A stretch of 64,000 nucleotides of DNA from Voacanga thouarsii (GCA_026120185.1 JANUWF010002285.1:62001-126000); one strand, 5' to 3'. Counted from the stretch's first letter, positions 35,870-48,266 are shown. Notes: a model not told the origin generated them from the sequence alone. Translations and numbers: made by a program.

Positions 35870-36990
35870 TGTCTAGGAGACCTAAGGGATTGGCACCTGG
35901 GGCTAAGAGAGCTAGAGCTTCATTTTCATATGTACCATCCTTTGAGCCTCTATTACCTAGCTTACCTAATTCTTTGAACCTCCTTGTTAAATCTGGTATT
36001 AAAGTCACCAACATAGCAAAATTATAGTAGAGAAGATGTATAGGTCCTCCTTAGACAATTCCTTGGATCTTTCTACTATGTTTAGGCGACTGGGGTGGGA
36101 GCCTATCATTAGACTTAGGAGAACTTATTATCCTGTGCGAGTGAGAGAGTTCTATGCCAATATGCAGGATAAAAAGAAAAACAACCTACGGGTTATTTCT
36201 ACCATGGTCAAAGGGGTACCCATTGAGTTTGATAGGGCTAGATTAGCCAGGATTTGAGAAGTACCTAATGAGAAGCCATAGATAGCTGTAGACCACAATA
36301 ATCAAACGATTATTTCTGTACTTACCTGGGATGTTAGTGTTGTGAGGACTAGGTTGCATATATGGAGAAATGGGCAAATAGGCCAATACTGTTACTACTT
36401 TAACAATGATCTTGAGGCTTAATTGCATTCCATAGTCTATATTTTCTCCTTCAATATTTACCTTTAGGCTAGTGGTTTCAATGAGTCTAGGGTTCTTGCT
36501 CTTTATATTCTTGAAGAGATGATTACGATCGAGCATATTCCCCTTACCCCTATTATTAATCAGTCAATGCGAGAGGTTGTTTACTGTAGCATATTCGCTA
36601 AGGACCTCAAATTCCCTTTGGTTATCTTGTGTATCCTACAGGACTTCAGAGTAAGTTTAGATAGAGAGGTTATTGAGCCAACCACTAACTGAGAACTAGT
36701 GATTGAGCATACTTTGGTTTAGTGTGGCTATTGTTATGATAAGATGGAAAGGCGATGGAAGAAGCCTTTTGAGGTCCAGCACCTTAGGATGTGGAACTTT
36801 CCCCTGATGAGGAGGAGCAACCTATTCTACCTTGTACTCGTGCCATTAGTTCTCATTCTAGTGATTTTGAGGCATGAGTGGAGGCTCAACAGAAGGCCCA
36901 AATGGCCGCCCTGCTCTAGTTGCGTGATTCTATTGCTGACCTCCATCAATGCCAATATATCCAAGGGAAAAAGTTAGCGACTTTGATCCT
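35870..36990 (+). pseudogene. Athila env-position ORF (plant transposon protein type)
   Basis: It begins MSRRPKGLAPGAKRARASFS and continues in shifted frames with MFRRLGWEPIIRL and VREFYANMQDKK, then GVPIEFDRARLARI at 36216-36257 and EEMITIEHIPLTPIINQSMR near 36510-36570. This resembles the ORF downstream of pol in Athila elements, called env-like or putative plant transposon protein. It is broken by several stops and shifts. Its function is unknown in the family. The long AT-rich stretch 37000-38400 has no coding content. Confidence 0.6.
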
Positions 36991-38408
36991 ACAATCTACT
37001 GGTGCATCTACGAGTGGAACCACTGATAATCCTAATGATGAGTTTGAGGACTCTTCATTTACTCCTTGCACTTGTATTTTATGTTATTTTCTGTCATTTT
37101 TCTTTTATTTCTTTTCTTTTGAATTTTAATGACCTTTCCTAACTTTTAGTTATCTTTTCTTTTATTTTGTTTCCTTTTCTAGATTTATGTTTTTTTTTTG
37201 TTTCTTTTAAGTTAGGTACCACTGATTTCTCTCATGACTACTCTTTGTGGTGGATTCACACATGTTGGACCTAATGTGCAATGGAAGTATTTTCTTTTCT
37301 CTCCTCCTCTTTATGTCTTTTGGTCTTCTTTGGCTTTGCTTTCATTGTTGTATCATTAGCCATTGAGGATAATGTCCTGTTTAAGTATGGGGGGAGAGTT
37401 TAGGTATTGAAGATATTCTCCATATCATTTTTGTGTAAAATTTTTCAAACTTTTTTTGTGGTTTTCATTATTTAGCAAGGTTGTAATTCTTTTTCTTACT
37501 TGGATATGAGTTTTGTCATTTATTTGGTGGATTTTTATCAAATTGGTTTAGTGGATAGGATATTTTTAAGACTTGAGAATTTTGATTAATCTTGTTTATG
37601 CGTTGGTGTTTGAGTATTTTTTGACTCATCTAGTTTGAATATGGAGAATATGATGAATGTGGGGAAAGTTGTTGGCTAAGTTTGTATTATGGGTTTAGAC
37701 TTTGGTTAGCTTTGAGTTGTGATAAGAAATGTGAAAATCTTTTTTTTTTTAGTGGAAATATAGTGGAAAAATTGAATGTGAGTTGAAGCAAAATGAGTTG
37801 ATTGTTGTTTCCTTTTTGAAGATGAAAAAGTATTGTTTTTGCTTGATTATTGGGGCCAATACGAATAGTGAAGAGAAATCCACTGTCTTGAGGCTATGAA
37901 TTCCCAAAAGTAACAAAGAGGAAACATGTTAAAAAAAATGATGAGTGATGACTATAAGGGAGCAAATACGGTGTGTGAGGAGAAATCCATGCACTTGAGG
38001 CTATCAATTCCCCAAGTTATTGAAAAAAAATTGAGAGGAAAAAAATTGGACTGGTTTCCTTATATCATCACTTGAGTTGTGCAATTTTTGAATTTATAAT
38101 GCTTGAGTTGGTAGATAGCTTGACTCATGTAATTCATATTATCTATGTTTTTACTTGAAGGGTGAAATAATTTTCTTAGACTAAGGTATAAATGTGATTA
38201 ACTTAACTTCAAGAGTTTTGTGATGTTCTATCAAATGCTTCAAAGTGTGAATTATTTTCAAAGGGCTTGAGGAATGGCAAGAGTTTTATCTAAAGTTTGA
38301 AGGGATGTGATAATCCTTGCTATGTTTCAAATTTTTGGAAGAGTAATAGCTTGTGTTTTCTTGATGATTTTCTAGACTTAAGTGTTTTGCTTGAGGACAA
38401 GCAAAAGT

Positions 38409-38423
38409 TTAAGTGTGGGGGTA
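38409..38423 (+). other. Polypurine-type tract before the 3' LTR
   Basis: ttaagtgtgggggta directly before the LTR start, the usual Athila/Tat form. Confidence 0.7.
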
Positions 38424-38884
38424 TGCGATAGGGGGTAAAATCATCACAATTTGTCAGTTATTTAAGGTTAATTTGAGATACTTTTGATGTAATAACTAGG
38501 CATATTCCTTCATATTTGATATTTTGCTTTATATTCCTTCATAATGTCAAGATGATGATTAATTGAGATAATTGCTAAATGGTTCATTATCATGTATTCT
38601 AGGATAATTGTCTAAGTTACATATTTTTCACATCCTTGAGTTCTACATATTTCTTTATTTTTCTTTATTATCTTATCACTTTATTTGATCGATTATATAA
38701 TGAATGAAAAGTGATTAGTGTATAGTTATTCCTTTGAGGATCGATACTTGTTAATTCCCTATACTATGCTTGCTATGAGTATACTTGCTCGTATGTGTAT
38801 TTTGGGATTAATGTTTTAATTAAAACTTAACTAATGGATGAATTTAAATTCAATGATTTTTATACATCCAAAATTTATGCATCA
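38424..38884 (+). repeat. 3' LTR of the Athila-like element, internally deleted
   Basis: TG...CA ends. Homology to the 5' LTR runs to atattttgctt, jumps about 0.97 kb, and resumes at tatattccttcataatg. Confidence 0.8.
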
Positions 38885-39002
38885 ATACCCAAAATATATA
38901 CAATTACCAAATATACTATACACTAGTAACAACAATAATGAGACAACAAAATAATAAAAGGAAAAGACTAAACCAATATTTTTTAGTAGGAATAACCTAA
39001 AC

Positions 39003-39042
<40 letters not shown>

Positions 39043-39249
39043 TTAAATACTGTCATCAATATACAACCTCTATACTTAACAAAACACCAGTATACATAGC
39101 ACTAAAAGTATTATTTATACTAAGGGTTCTGACACAAAATAAATGATTACTGTGACAACATCTCCCAATCAATTAGTACTACCACATCCAAATAATACCA
39201 AAAAAAGGTCTCTCAAATAATCAACAATTAATCTCAACATTAAAATCAC
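38885..39249. other. AT-rich spacer between elements
   Basis: No gene is seen. It contains an (AT)n run at 39008-39040. It is the left flank of copia element A; the right flank resumes at 48267. Confidence 0.5.
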
Positions 39250-40973
39250 TGTTAGTGTTGTGCCCTAGAGGCAATCACTTGTTCATTATATATGACACAT
39301 TTTATTTTAATAAAAGACATTATTTATCTTACAGTTTCCTTTTCTTTACTTTAAGTAATATAACTGTACGATAAAGTCTCTAGTACAACACTGTGTTAAT
39401 GAAATCATGAGAGAGATCATGACATGAGATTCCTACTACACTGGATGGTGTTAGTACTTAAATAGTCCCTAGTCATAGTATTAATGAGACAGGATACCAT
39501 TAATGCGTTAAGACTAGCATGTGTTAAAATTCTTGATTTGATCAGGCGGTGGTTCTCATAACCGTGAGTATTGAGATACTTAAAGTTAACACATGGATGT
39601 TTGTTAATGAAATAAGTTCATTGGATGACCTAGCTTTGAGATAATCATATGGATAGCTATTTAGTGCCAGTGATATAATCTCAATAAAGCAAACGTGTAA
39701 GTATCCTTAAACTTGAGATCTCCAATGTACTTTGTTTGCTGAGCTTTGTACTTTGATTTCAATCTTTGGATCGAGGGCCATCTATGGGATGGATATTGGG
39801 TACATTGTGAGGTAATCGAAAGTAGTTGAGAGGATCAATAATGGATTCACCACTCCTAATAGTAGGGGCAAATATCTCACAACCACTTGTAGGAATTACT
39901 ACTCGGAAAGTCCTTGGCCAAGGTGATTGTGTATTGGAAACAGTTCCAATTGATACACATCTACAGTAATGGGTTCCTGGTACAAGTACTATTTTATTCG
40001 GGTCAGAATTATTTCTGAAGGAAGTTGGCACTAATTCCGTACTCCAAATCGAATGAGATATTGTATGGTGAAAGGAGTTAGTTGCATTGAAGTTTGTTAT
40101 TGAAGGGTTCATGTCAAGCCACTTGACTTCCTGGACTCTTGGGTGGTCATGATGTGTTGCTAGATACCGCCCATGATCTGGGAATATGGGTTTATTAATT
40201 GATGAATTATTAAACTAATGCTGATTAGAATTAATAGGATTAATTCTAATTAATTATGGATTATTAATCTCAAAGACGTTTGGGTTAATTCATGTTCTCT
40301 ACCAATTGACTGGGAAACCTAATAGGTCACACACAATAGAGGATTATATACTCAAGATGTTATTTGATAACATTGTAGGGTTGATTGAGAGAAAGAAAAA
40401 TTGTTGTGGATAAATTATAATTAGTTACAATTTGTGGTACAAGTTGTAATTATGAGAACTTGATGTTTGCAATTACAATTAGGGAATTCTAATAGGATTA
40501 GAATTCTCAATTTTGGGAAGGGAATTTTGTGTGATATATAGTAGCTAATAACACACGAAAAACCATAGCCAATAGCTGAACAACACACAAAAAGAAACAA
40601 CAGCCATGAACTTTTTCTCTTCTTCTCTCTCGATTTGATCTTGAAGAAGAACCCTAGCCGCTACTTAGAATTTCTACTAGCACAGAAAACTACGTGCTTG
40701 AGTATTCCTCTGTGTGGATTACTATTAGAGATAATTACACACTGTGATTATAGTGGGTAGACGTTCAACTCACGTGGAGGTTGATCACGAGGATTGCTGG
40801 ATCGCACCTCAACTTGAAGAAGAAAATTTTGTTCTTCGCACGATCACCCAAAGATAAAAGCTGTTGCCTTTACTCTCTTTATGTCTTGTTTTCCACACAT
40901 AGACGGGTCCTGGGAGGGTATCTCGATTTATTTTCCGCTACGCCGTATGGGATACGAGCCTGAGATACCCACA
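39250..40973 (+). repeat. 5' LTR of copia element A
   Basis: 1724 bp, ending gagatacccaca one base before the primer site. It closely matches the LTRs at 46563-48266 and 57492-59231. Confidence 0.92.
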
Positions 40974-40974
40974 G

Positions 40975-40987
40975 TGGTATCAGAGCC
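40975..40987 (+). other. tRNA-Met primer binding site of element A
   Basis: tggtatcagagcc, an exact match to the usual initiator-tRNA-Met complement. Confidence 0.92.
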
Positions 40988-41400
40988 ATGCTATGTATGG
41001 TCTACGGACATTGCTTTGGCATGAAAAACTGTTTTCATGTTTGTCTTTGTTTTCTGTGAAAATCGTTTTCACTCGAGTCAAAATCATTTCGATCTTTATG
41101 TGTTGGGTCCGTAGCACAATATGATTGTGTAAAAGTCACAGCGTATTTTGAAAAGATGCTTTCTTTGGTGCTGAAAATTTCTGCAGGAAAAACGTTTTCT
41201 TGTAACATGGATGTTGTCCTCTTTTTCATCTTAATTTTTCATTTTGATTTTGTTTAAACTAACAAATTTGTTGTTGTCTAGAGCTTCAAAATAGAAAATA
41301 CTGCTGAGAATTGTTCTCACTGAAAACTTGCAGAAGAAGAAAGCACCAGAAATTGTTTATGGAATTTTTCGAAAATCGCCGCCATTGTTGTAGAACACAA

Positions 41401-41538
41401 GCGGCGCCGGATCTGGCCTCCAAGCCGGCACCGGTTCCATTCTGTTTGTGATGTCCAAAAATCATTTTTCGAAGAGAAAAATTTTTGAAAACCAGAACAG
41501 AGCCGCACCGACTCTAGCTTCCAAACCGGCGCCGGTTC
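41401..41538 (+). repeat. Leader repeat with GGCGCC palindromes, two copies
   Basis: Units at 41401-41437 and 41501-41538, about 100 bp apart. Each has a ctggcctccaa-type centre flanked by ggcgccgg or gccgcaccg on the left and ccggcaccgg or ccggcgccgg on the right, so each can fold on itself. They lie in the untranslated leader before gag. Confidence 0.8.
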
Positions 41539-42800
41539 TGCTCTGTTTGCGACTTCTAGCTATTTAAAAAAAAAAAATTCCGAAATAGAATTTTGAAAGG
41601 GAAAACCCTCATTTGATGAGAGACAGGACCCAAAAGAATTTTCTCAAAGTTAGTTTTGAGACAATCAATTTTGTTTTTCAAAATAATGATTTTGAAAATC
41701 TAAAATTGATGTATTCTTTAAAATGGTGATTTCAGAATTTGTTTTATTTTTCCAAAATAGTAATTTTGGAATAATAAAATTATATGGTTATTTGTTTAAG
41801 CATAGTCAATGGCATGGTGGATGGTTATGGACTAAAACTAATTATATCTGTTCATGCATTTTATAGTTTTGGTTTTTATGAGATAGGGTCTGCTATCATG
41901 CCTTCTCTATAATTCTTATGTAATTCTCTTCTCATCTAACTCCCCTCGAATGTAACTCGAGCTTTTCTCTCTTTAGGAAATTATGTAATTAGTTAACATA
42001 GGTTAGATAGGAGTAGAATTATTTTATTCTGGATATGGCAACCAAAACAAGGCGAGGAGGTAGGACCTTCTACTTAAATCATGCATGAACACATAAGGTT
42101 AACTATATTAATTTCTTTTATGGCTCAAAGAAATTAATTTAGGAAAAGTCTATAACCATACCACGTAATCGCTTTATTACAATGATTATCAATTATGTGA
42201 TTTATTGATTATTATGCATGTCTTTCAATGAAATCATTAAAAGGAACAAATCCCTCAATTAATATTAAACCTAATTCCTTTCATTAATATAGTAAGAACG
42301 AGAGTCCTTTTTCGAGACTAGGTTGTTGGGCAAACCCAAGCCTACTTGACATTAGGCATGTTCAAGATATGGAATTAAATTCCGTTAGAATTAAATTCCT
42401 GATTAATAGGTCGGGTTTAACTAAATTCTTTATCCTGGTTGGGCAAACTCAAGCATAAAGAAATTTAGAGGAAAAGTTAGGGTAGCCCAAAAGGCTTTAA
42501 AATTAAAAGCTGTTAATCACCCAATGATTCGGTAGTTACTATGATGTAATTGGTATTGGATACCTACCAATGAACTTAAGGGTGGCTTGTTGGGCAAACC
42601 CAAGGTTATTCTTGAGGAATTTGGATATCGGTCCACTAGGAAAGCTTCCAATGGGCTTTCCGAATCAGTAGTGGGGGCTATTAGTTTCGAGTAAAATAGT
42701 GGAGTAAAAATACTCTTAATTAAAGTCCTAATTATTTGCATATCATGTGCATATATAAATAGCTAATGCTCTCTATCTTTACATCTAGGTCATTTGCATC

Positions 42801-43601
42801 ATGTCAACGAACTTAAACTTATGTAGTATTTTGGAAACCAACAAGTTAACTGAATCAAACTATCTTGGCTGATATAGAAATTTGAGAATCGTTCTCAAAT
42901 TGGAAAAGTTGCTCTACGTGCTAGATGCTCTTATTCTACCACCACCAGCCCAAGATGCTCATGTTGATGAGCATGCTGTCCACAAGAGGCACAAGGAGGA
43001 TAGTGATACAGCATCATGTATTATGCTGGCATCCATGACTCTTGAGTTGCAAAAACAACACGAGCATATGGATACTCAATCGATCATTTTACATCTTCGA
43101 GAGCTGTTTGATGCCCAAGTTAGAACTAAGAGATATGAGATCTTTAAGAAACTACTTCGTTGCAAGATGGCAGAGGGTTCTTCTGTGGCCACTCATGGGC
43201 TGAAGATGCTGGGCTTGATTGAAAAGCTTGGATCTTCCAGGTTTGCAATGGATCATGACTTAAGTGTTGACTTAATTCTACAATCTTTGCCTAATAGTTT
43301 CTCAAAATTTGTGATTAACTATCAGATGAACAAGATTAAGTCCACCATTCTTGAATTGATCAATCTTCTCAAAATTGCGGAGTCCTCCATGAAGAAGGAT
43401 TCCAATGCAGTTTTAATGGTATAATCTTCCTCTTCTAAGAAGAAAGTTCAAAAGAAAAAGAAGAAGGCTGCCATGAAGCGCAAAGGTGGTGTGAACAAGA
43501 AGGATGCAATTACTAAGGGTCCATGCCATCATTGTGGGAAGATGGGCCACTGGAGGCGCAACTGCAAAGCCTACTTGGAGACCATAAAGGACAAGAAGTA
43601 G
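42801..43601 (+). pseudogene. Copia element A gag
   Basis: The ATG at 42801 opens MSTNLNLCSILETNKLTESN. TGA at 42870-42872 replaces a Trp codon that is intact in element B. The UBN2-type region follows (LRELFDAQV, MAEGSSVATHGLKMLGLIEK, LPNSFSKFVINYQMNK), then a TAA at 43422-43424, a Lys-rich stretch and the zinc knuckle CHHCGKMGHWRRNC. The frame ends with TAG at 43599-43601 and continues open into pol. Gag forms the particle that carries element RNA; this copy is dead. Confidence 0.85.
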
Positions 43602-46550
43602 AAGGAGGAGCTTACAAGCACTTCTACTTCTTCTCCAGGTATGTTTATGATTGAGATAAATACTGTCTTTAGAAATGAGATATGGGTATTAGATACCGGA
43701 TGTGGATCTCATTTGTGCAATAACTTGCAGGGGCTAAGTAGCAGTAGAAGGCTAGAGAAAGGTGACGTGGACCTACGTACTGCAAATGGGGCAAAGGTTG
43801 CTGCACTTACTGTAGGGACATACGAGCTGAACCTGCCTTCGGAATTGATTCTAGAACTGAAAAACTGTTATTATGTACCAGTTTTAATGAAAAATATCAT
43901 CTCAGTTGCGTGTGTAGACTTATGCGGATTTCATTTAATATTTAAGAATAAATGTTGTTCTTTTTCATTGAATGATATTCATTATGGATCAGCAACTTTA
44001 GTTAATGGTTTATATGTTCTAGACTTTGACAATCTAATTCTCAATATGAACAATAAGAAACCTAAAATAGATAACTCTAACACCTCTTACTTATGGCATT
44101 GTCGTTTGGGCCATGTAAACCAAAATTGTGTTTCTAAGTTACACAAGCTTGGTGACAGAGGGTCATTTGATTATGAATCATATGGCACATGCAAGTCTTG
44201 TTTACTAGGTAAAATGACTAGAACTCATTTTCTAGGAAAAGGAGAATAGGCCAAGGAGTTATTAGAACTCATACATTCTGATGTATGTGGACCAATGTCA
44301 ATATAAGTAAGAGGAGGTTATAACTATTTTATAACCTTTATCAATGATTTCTCATTATACGGGTATTTGTATTTAATGAAATATAAATTTGAGGCCTTTG
44401 AAAGGTTCAAAGACTTCAAGAATGAAATAGAGAAAAAACTTGGCAAAAGTATTAAGACTCTAAGATCTGATCGAGGAGGAGAATACTTGAATCAAGAGTT
44501 TCTAAGTTATCTTAGAGATAATGGGATATTATCTCAATGGACTCCACCACATGCACCTCAACATAACGGTGTATCTGAGAGAAGGAATCGAACCCTTCTA
44601 GACATGGTACGGACCATGATGGCTTCTGCAGACCAACCAAAATCGTTTTGGGGATATGCACTAGAGACTTCTGTTTATATACTAAACAGAGTTTTGACAA
44701 AATCAGTTGATACTACCCCATTTGAGATGCTCTTTGGTAAGAGACCAAAGTTATCTCACTTGCGACTATGGGGTTGTCCTGCTTTTGTCAAAAAGCTACA
44801 GTCGGACAAACTTGAAAGTAAGTCTGACAAGTGTTTGTTTGTGAGATATCCGAAAGAATCTTTTGGATATTTCTTCTACCTACCATCTAAAAATAAACTA
44901 TTTATTTTGAAGTATGCTATCTTCTTAGAGAAGGAGCACATGCTCAAAGGGGATAGTGGGAGTAAGATTGAACTTAGTGAAGTTTATGAAGATCAAACAA
45001 ACGAGGATCAACCGTCTAACCCAACATCTATTGAGAGAATAGATGAACCTTCTAATACACAAGAACCTCGTAGATCTAGTAGGATATGTTTGGAACTTGA
45101 GAGATATGGATTTCTTATTAGTGACTACAATGATGTATTGCTCATACATGAAGATGAGCCTACTACCTACAAGGATGTTTTGAATAGTTCAGAATCTAGC
45201 AAATGGCTTGAGGCCATGAAGTCAGAGATAGATTCTATGTATGACAACCAAGTATGGATTTTGTTTGATCCATCCAAAGGAATTAAATCTATTGGGTGCA
45301 AGTGGGGTTTCAAGAAGAAAATGGACATGGATGGTAACTTAGTTACCTATAAAGCACGACTAGTGGCGAAGGGTTATTGTCAACAACATGGAATTAACTA
45401 TGATGAAACCTTCTTGCCAGTAGCCATTTTGCAATCCATCAGGATACTTCTAGCCATTTCTGCTCATTATGATTATGAAATTTGACAAATGGATGTGAAA
45501 ACAGCTTTTCTAAATGGAAATCTGACTGAAGAAGTGTATATGACACAACTTGAGGGTTTCACATCCAGTGATGGCACAAAGGTGTGCAAGCTGCAAAGGT
45601 CCATTTGTGGATTTAATCAAGCTTCTAGGAGTTGGAATATCCATTTTGATGAAACAATCAAAGAGTTTAGTTTCATTGAAAACATGGATGAGCCTTGTGT
45701 ATACAAAAAGGTTAGTGGGAGTGCAATCGTTTTCTTACTGCTTTATGTAGATGACGTATTGCTAATAGGAAATGATATACCTGTCTTGCAAACGGTTAAA
45801 ATTTGGTTGTCCAAATAATTCTCCATGAAAGATCTTGGAGAAGCAACCTATATTCTTAGAATAAGGATCTATAGAGATAGATTCAAAAGGTTGCTTGGTC
45901 TTTCACAGTCTACATACATAGATAAAGTGCTAAAGAGGTTTAGCATGGATTAATCTAAAAAGGGATTCTTGCCCATGTCACATGGTGTAAGCCTTTCAAG
46001 GTCGATATCTCCCAAGACACAAGTTGAAAGGGATCATATGAGTAAGATTCCATATGCCTCGGCAGTTGGATCTATCATGTATGATATGATATGTACTAGG
46101 CCCGATGTATCTTGTGCTCTCAGTTTGATGAGCAGATACCAATCTGACCCTGGTGAGAGTCATTGGGCGGCTGTAAAGAATATCCTTAAGTACTTACGAA
46201 GGACTAATGATATGTTCTTAGTATATGGAGAAGGTGATTTGAAAATAAATGGGTATACTGATGCCAGTTTTCAATCTGACAAAGATGATTTCAAATCACA
46301 ATCCGACTACGTATTTTCGTTGTGCGGAGGGGCAATAAGTTGAAAAATTTCCAAACAAGAGATTATTGCCAACTCTACGACAAAAGCTGAGTACATAGCC
46401 GCTTCTGAAGCGAGCTAAGGAAATAAAGATAGAGAGAGTTCCCATGGATGAGAACATAGTTGACCCGCTTACGAAAACACTATCCCAAAAGAAACATGAT
46501 TGTCATGTTGAGTCATTCGGTATTAGATACATGAATGATTGGCTCTAGTG
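43602..46550 (+). pseudogene. Copia element A pol (PR-INT-RT-RH)
   Basis: In frame after gag: protease active site WVLDTGCGSHLCN (about 43680), GAG-pre-integrase (YLWHCRLGHV, CKSCLLGKM), integrase core (HSDVCGPMS, LRSDRGGEY, HAPQHNGVSERRNR), then RT from about 45230 (GCKWGFKKKMDMDGN, MDVKTAFLNGNL, YVDDVLLIG) and RNase H (YTDASFQSDKDD, STTKAEYIAASEAS). Stops: TAG 44247, TAA 44304, TGA 45483, TAA 45816, TAA 45951 and TGA 46341, plus a break after 46410. Each of these six is one C-to-T or G-to-A step from CAA or TGG. Pol copies and integrates the element; this one cannot. Confidence 0.88.
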
Positions 46551-46562
46551 CAAGTGGGAGTT

Positions 46563-48266
46563 TGTTAGTGTTGTACCCTAGAGGCAATCACTTGTTCATT
46601 GTATATGACACATTTTATTTTAATAAAAGGCATTATTATCTTACAGTTTTCTTTTATTTATATTAAGTAATATAACTATTCGATAAAGTCCCTACTACAA
46701 CACAGTGTTAAGGAAATCATGATAGAGATCAGATATGAGATTCTTACTACACTGGATGGTGTTTGTACTTAAATAGTCCCTAGTCATAGTATTAATGGGA
46801 CAAGACATCATTAATGCGTTAAGACTAGAATGTGTTAGACTTCTTGATTTAATCAACCGGTGGTTCTCATAACCGTGAGTATTGAGATACTCAAAGTTAA
46901 CACATGGATGCTTGTTAATAGAACAAGTTCATTGGATGACCTAGTCTTAAGATAATTATATGGGTAACTATTTAGTGCCAGTGATATAATCTCTATATAG
47001 CAAACGTGCAAGTATCCTTTAACTTGAGATCTCCAAGGTACTTTGTTTGCTGAGCTTTGTACTTTGATTCCAATCTCCGGAGCTCGATCAAGGGCCGCCT
47101 ACGGGATGGATATTGGGTACATTGTGAGGTAAACGAAAGTAGTTGAGAGGGTCAATAAAGGATTCACCACTCCTAATAGTAGGGGCAAATATCTCACAAC
47201 CACTTGTAGGAATTACTACTCGGAAAGTCCTTGGCCAAGGTGATTGTGTATTGGAAACAGTTCCAATTGATACACATCTACAGTAATGGGTTCTTGGTTC
47301 AAGTACTATTTTATTCGGTTAGAATTATTTCTGGAGGGAGTTGGCACTAATTCCGTACTCCAAATCGAATGAGATATTGTATGGTGAAATGAGTTAATTG
47401 CATTGAAGTTTGTTATTGAAGGGTTCATGTCAAACCACTTGACTTTCTGGACTCTTGGGTGGTCATGATCTGGGAATATGAGTTTATTAATTGATGAATT
47501 ATTAAACTAATGCTGATTAGAGTTAATAGGATTAATTCTAATTAATTATGGATTATTAATCTCAAAGACGTTTGGATTAATTCATGTTCTCTACCAATTG
47601 ACTGGGAAACCTAATAGGTCACACACAATAGAGGATTATATACTCAAGATGTTATTCGATAACATTGTAGGGTTGATTGAGAGAAAGAAAAGTTGTTGTG
47701 GACAAATTATAATTAGTTACAATTTGTGGTACAAGTTGTAATTATGAGAACTTGATGTTTGCAATTAGAATTAGGGAATTTTAATAGGATTAGAATTCTC
47801 AATTTTGGGAATGGAATTTTGTGTGATATGTAGTAGCTAATAACACATGAAGAGCCCTAGCCAATAGCTGAACAACACACAAAAAGAAACAACAGCCACG
47901 ATATTTTTCTCTTCTTCTCTCTCAATTTGATCTTGAAGAAGAACCCTAGCCGCCACTTAGAATTTTTGCTAGCACAGAAAACTACGTGCTTGAGTATTCT
48001 TCTGTGTGGATTACTATTAGAGATAATCACACACTGTGATTATAGTGGGTAGACGTTCAACTCACGTGGAGGTTGATCACGAGGATTGTTGGATCGCGCT
48101 TCAACTTGAAGAAGAAAAGTTTGTTCTTCGCACGATCACCCAAAAGTAAAAGCTGTTGCCTTTTGTCTCTTTATATCTTGTTTTCCACACATAGATGGGT
48201 TCTGAGAGGGTATCTCGATTTATTTTTCGCTACGCTGTATGGGATACGAGCCTGAGATACCCAACA
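46563..48266 (+). repeat. 3' LTR of copia element A
   Basis: 1704 bp. It is preceded by the purine tract gcaagtgggagtt at 46550-46562. It lacks 24 bp present in the 5' LTR (40148-40171), lost between two catgat repeats. Confidence 0.92.

Larger units (their letters stand above)
31575..38884 (+). mobile_element. Pol-less Athila-like gypsy element
   Basis: 5' LTR 31575-33003 (start tgaaaggggctaaaatc), a degenerate tRNA-Asp-type primer site, decayed gag (33341-34662), a second leader, the env-position ORF (35870-36990), a long 3' region and the purine tract aagtgtgggggta. The 3' LTR is 38424-38884 (tgcgataggggg...gcatca). Flanks ATACT and ATACC are a near-match 5-bp target duplication. Protease, RT, RNase H and integrase are absent. 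The 3' LTR is 461 bp against about 1430 bp for the 5' LTR because of an internal deletion. Confidence 0.8.
39250..48266 (+). mobile_element. Ty1/copia element A, Angela-like, complete but inactive
   Basis: LTRs 39250-40973 and 46563-48266 (TGTTAGTGTTGTGCC...CCCAACA), primer site at 40975, a 1.8-kb leader, gag-pol 42801-46550 and a purine tract. Flanks ATCAC and ATTAC are a 5-bp target duplication with one change. Long LTRs and the gag start (NLxSILExNKL) suggest the Angela lineage, which is tentative. Order GAG-PR-INT-RT-RH is that of copia. Confidence 0.9.
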
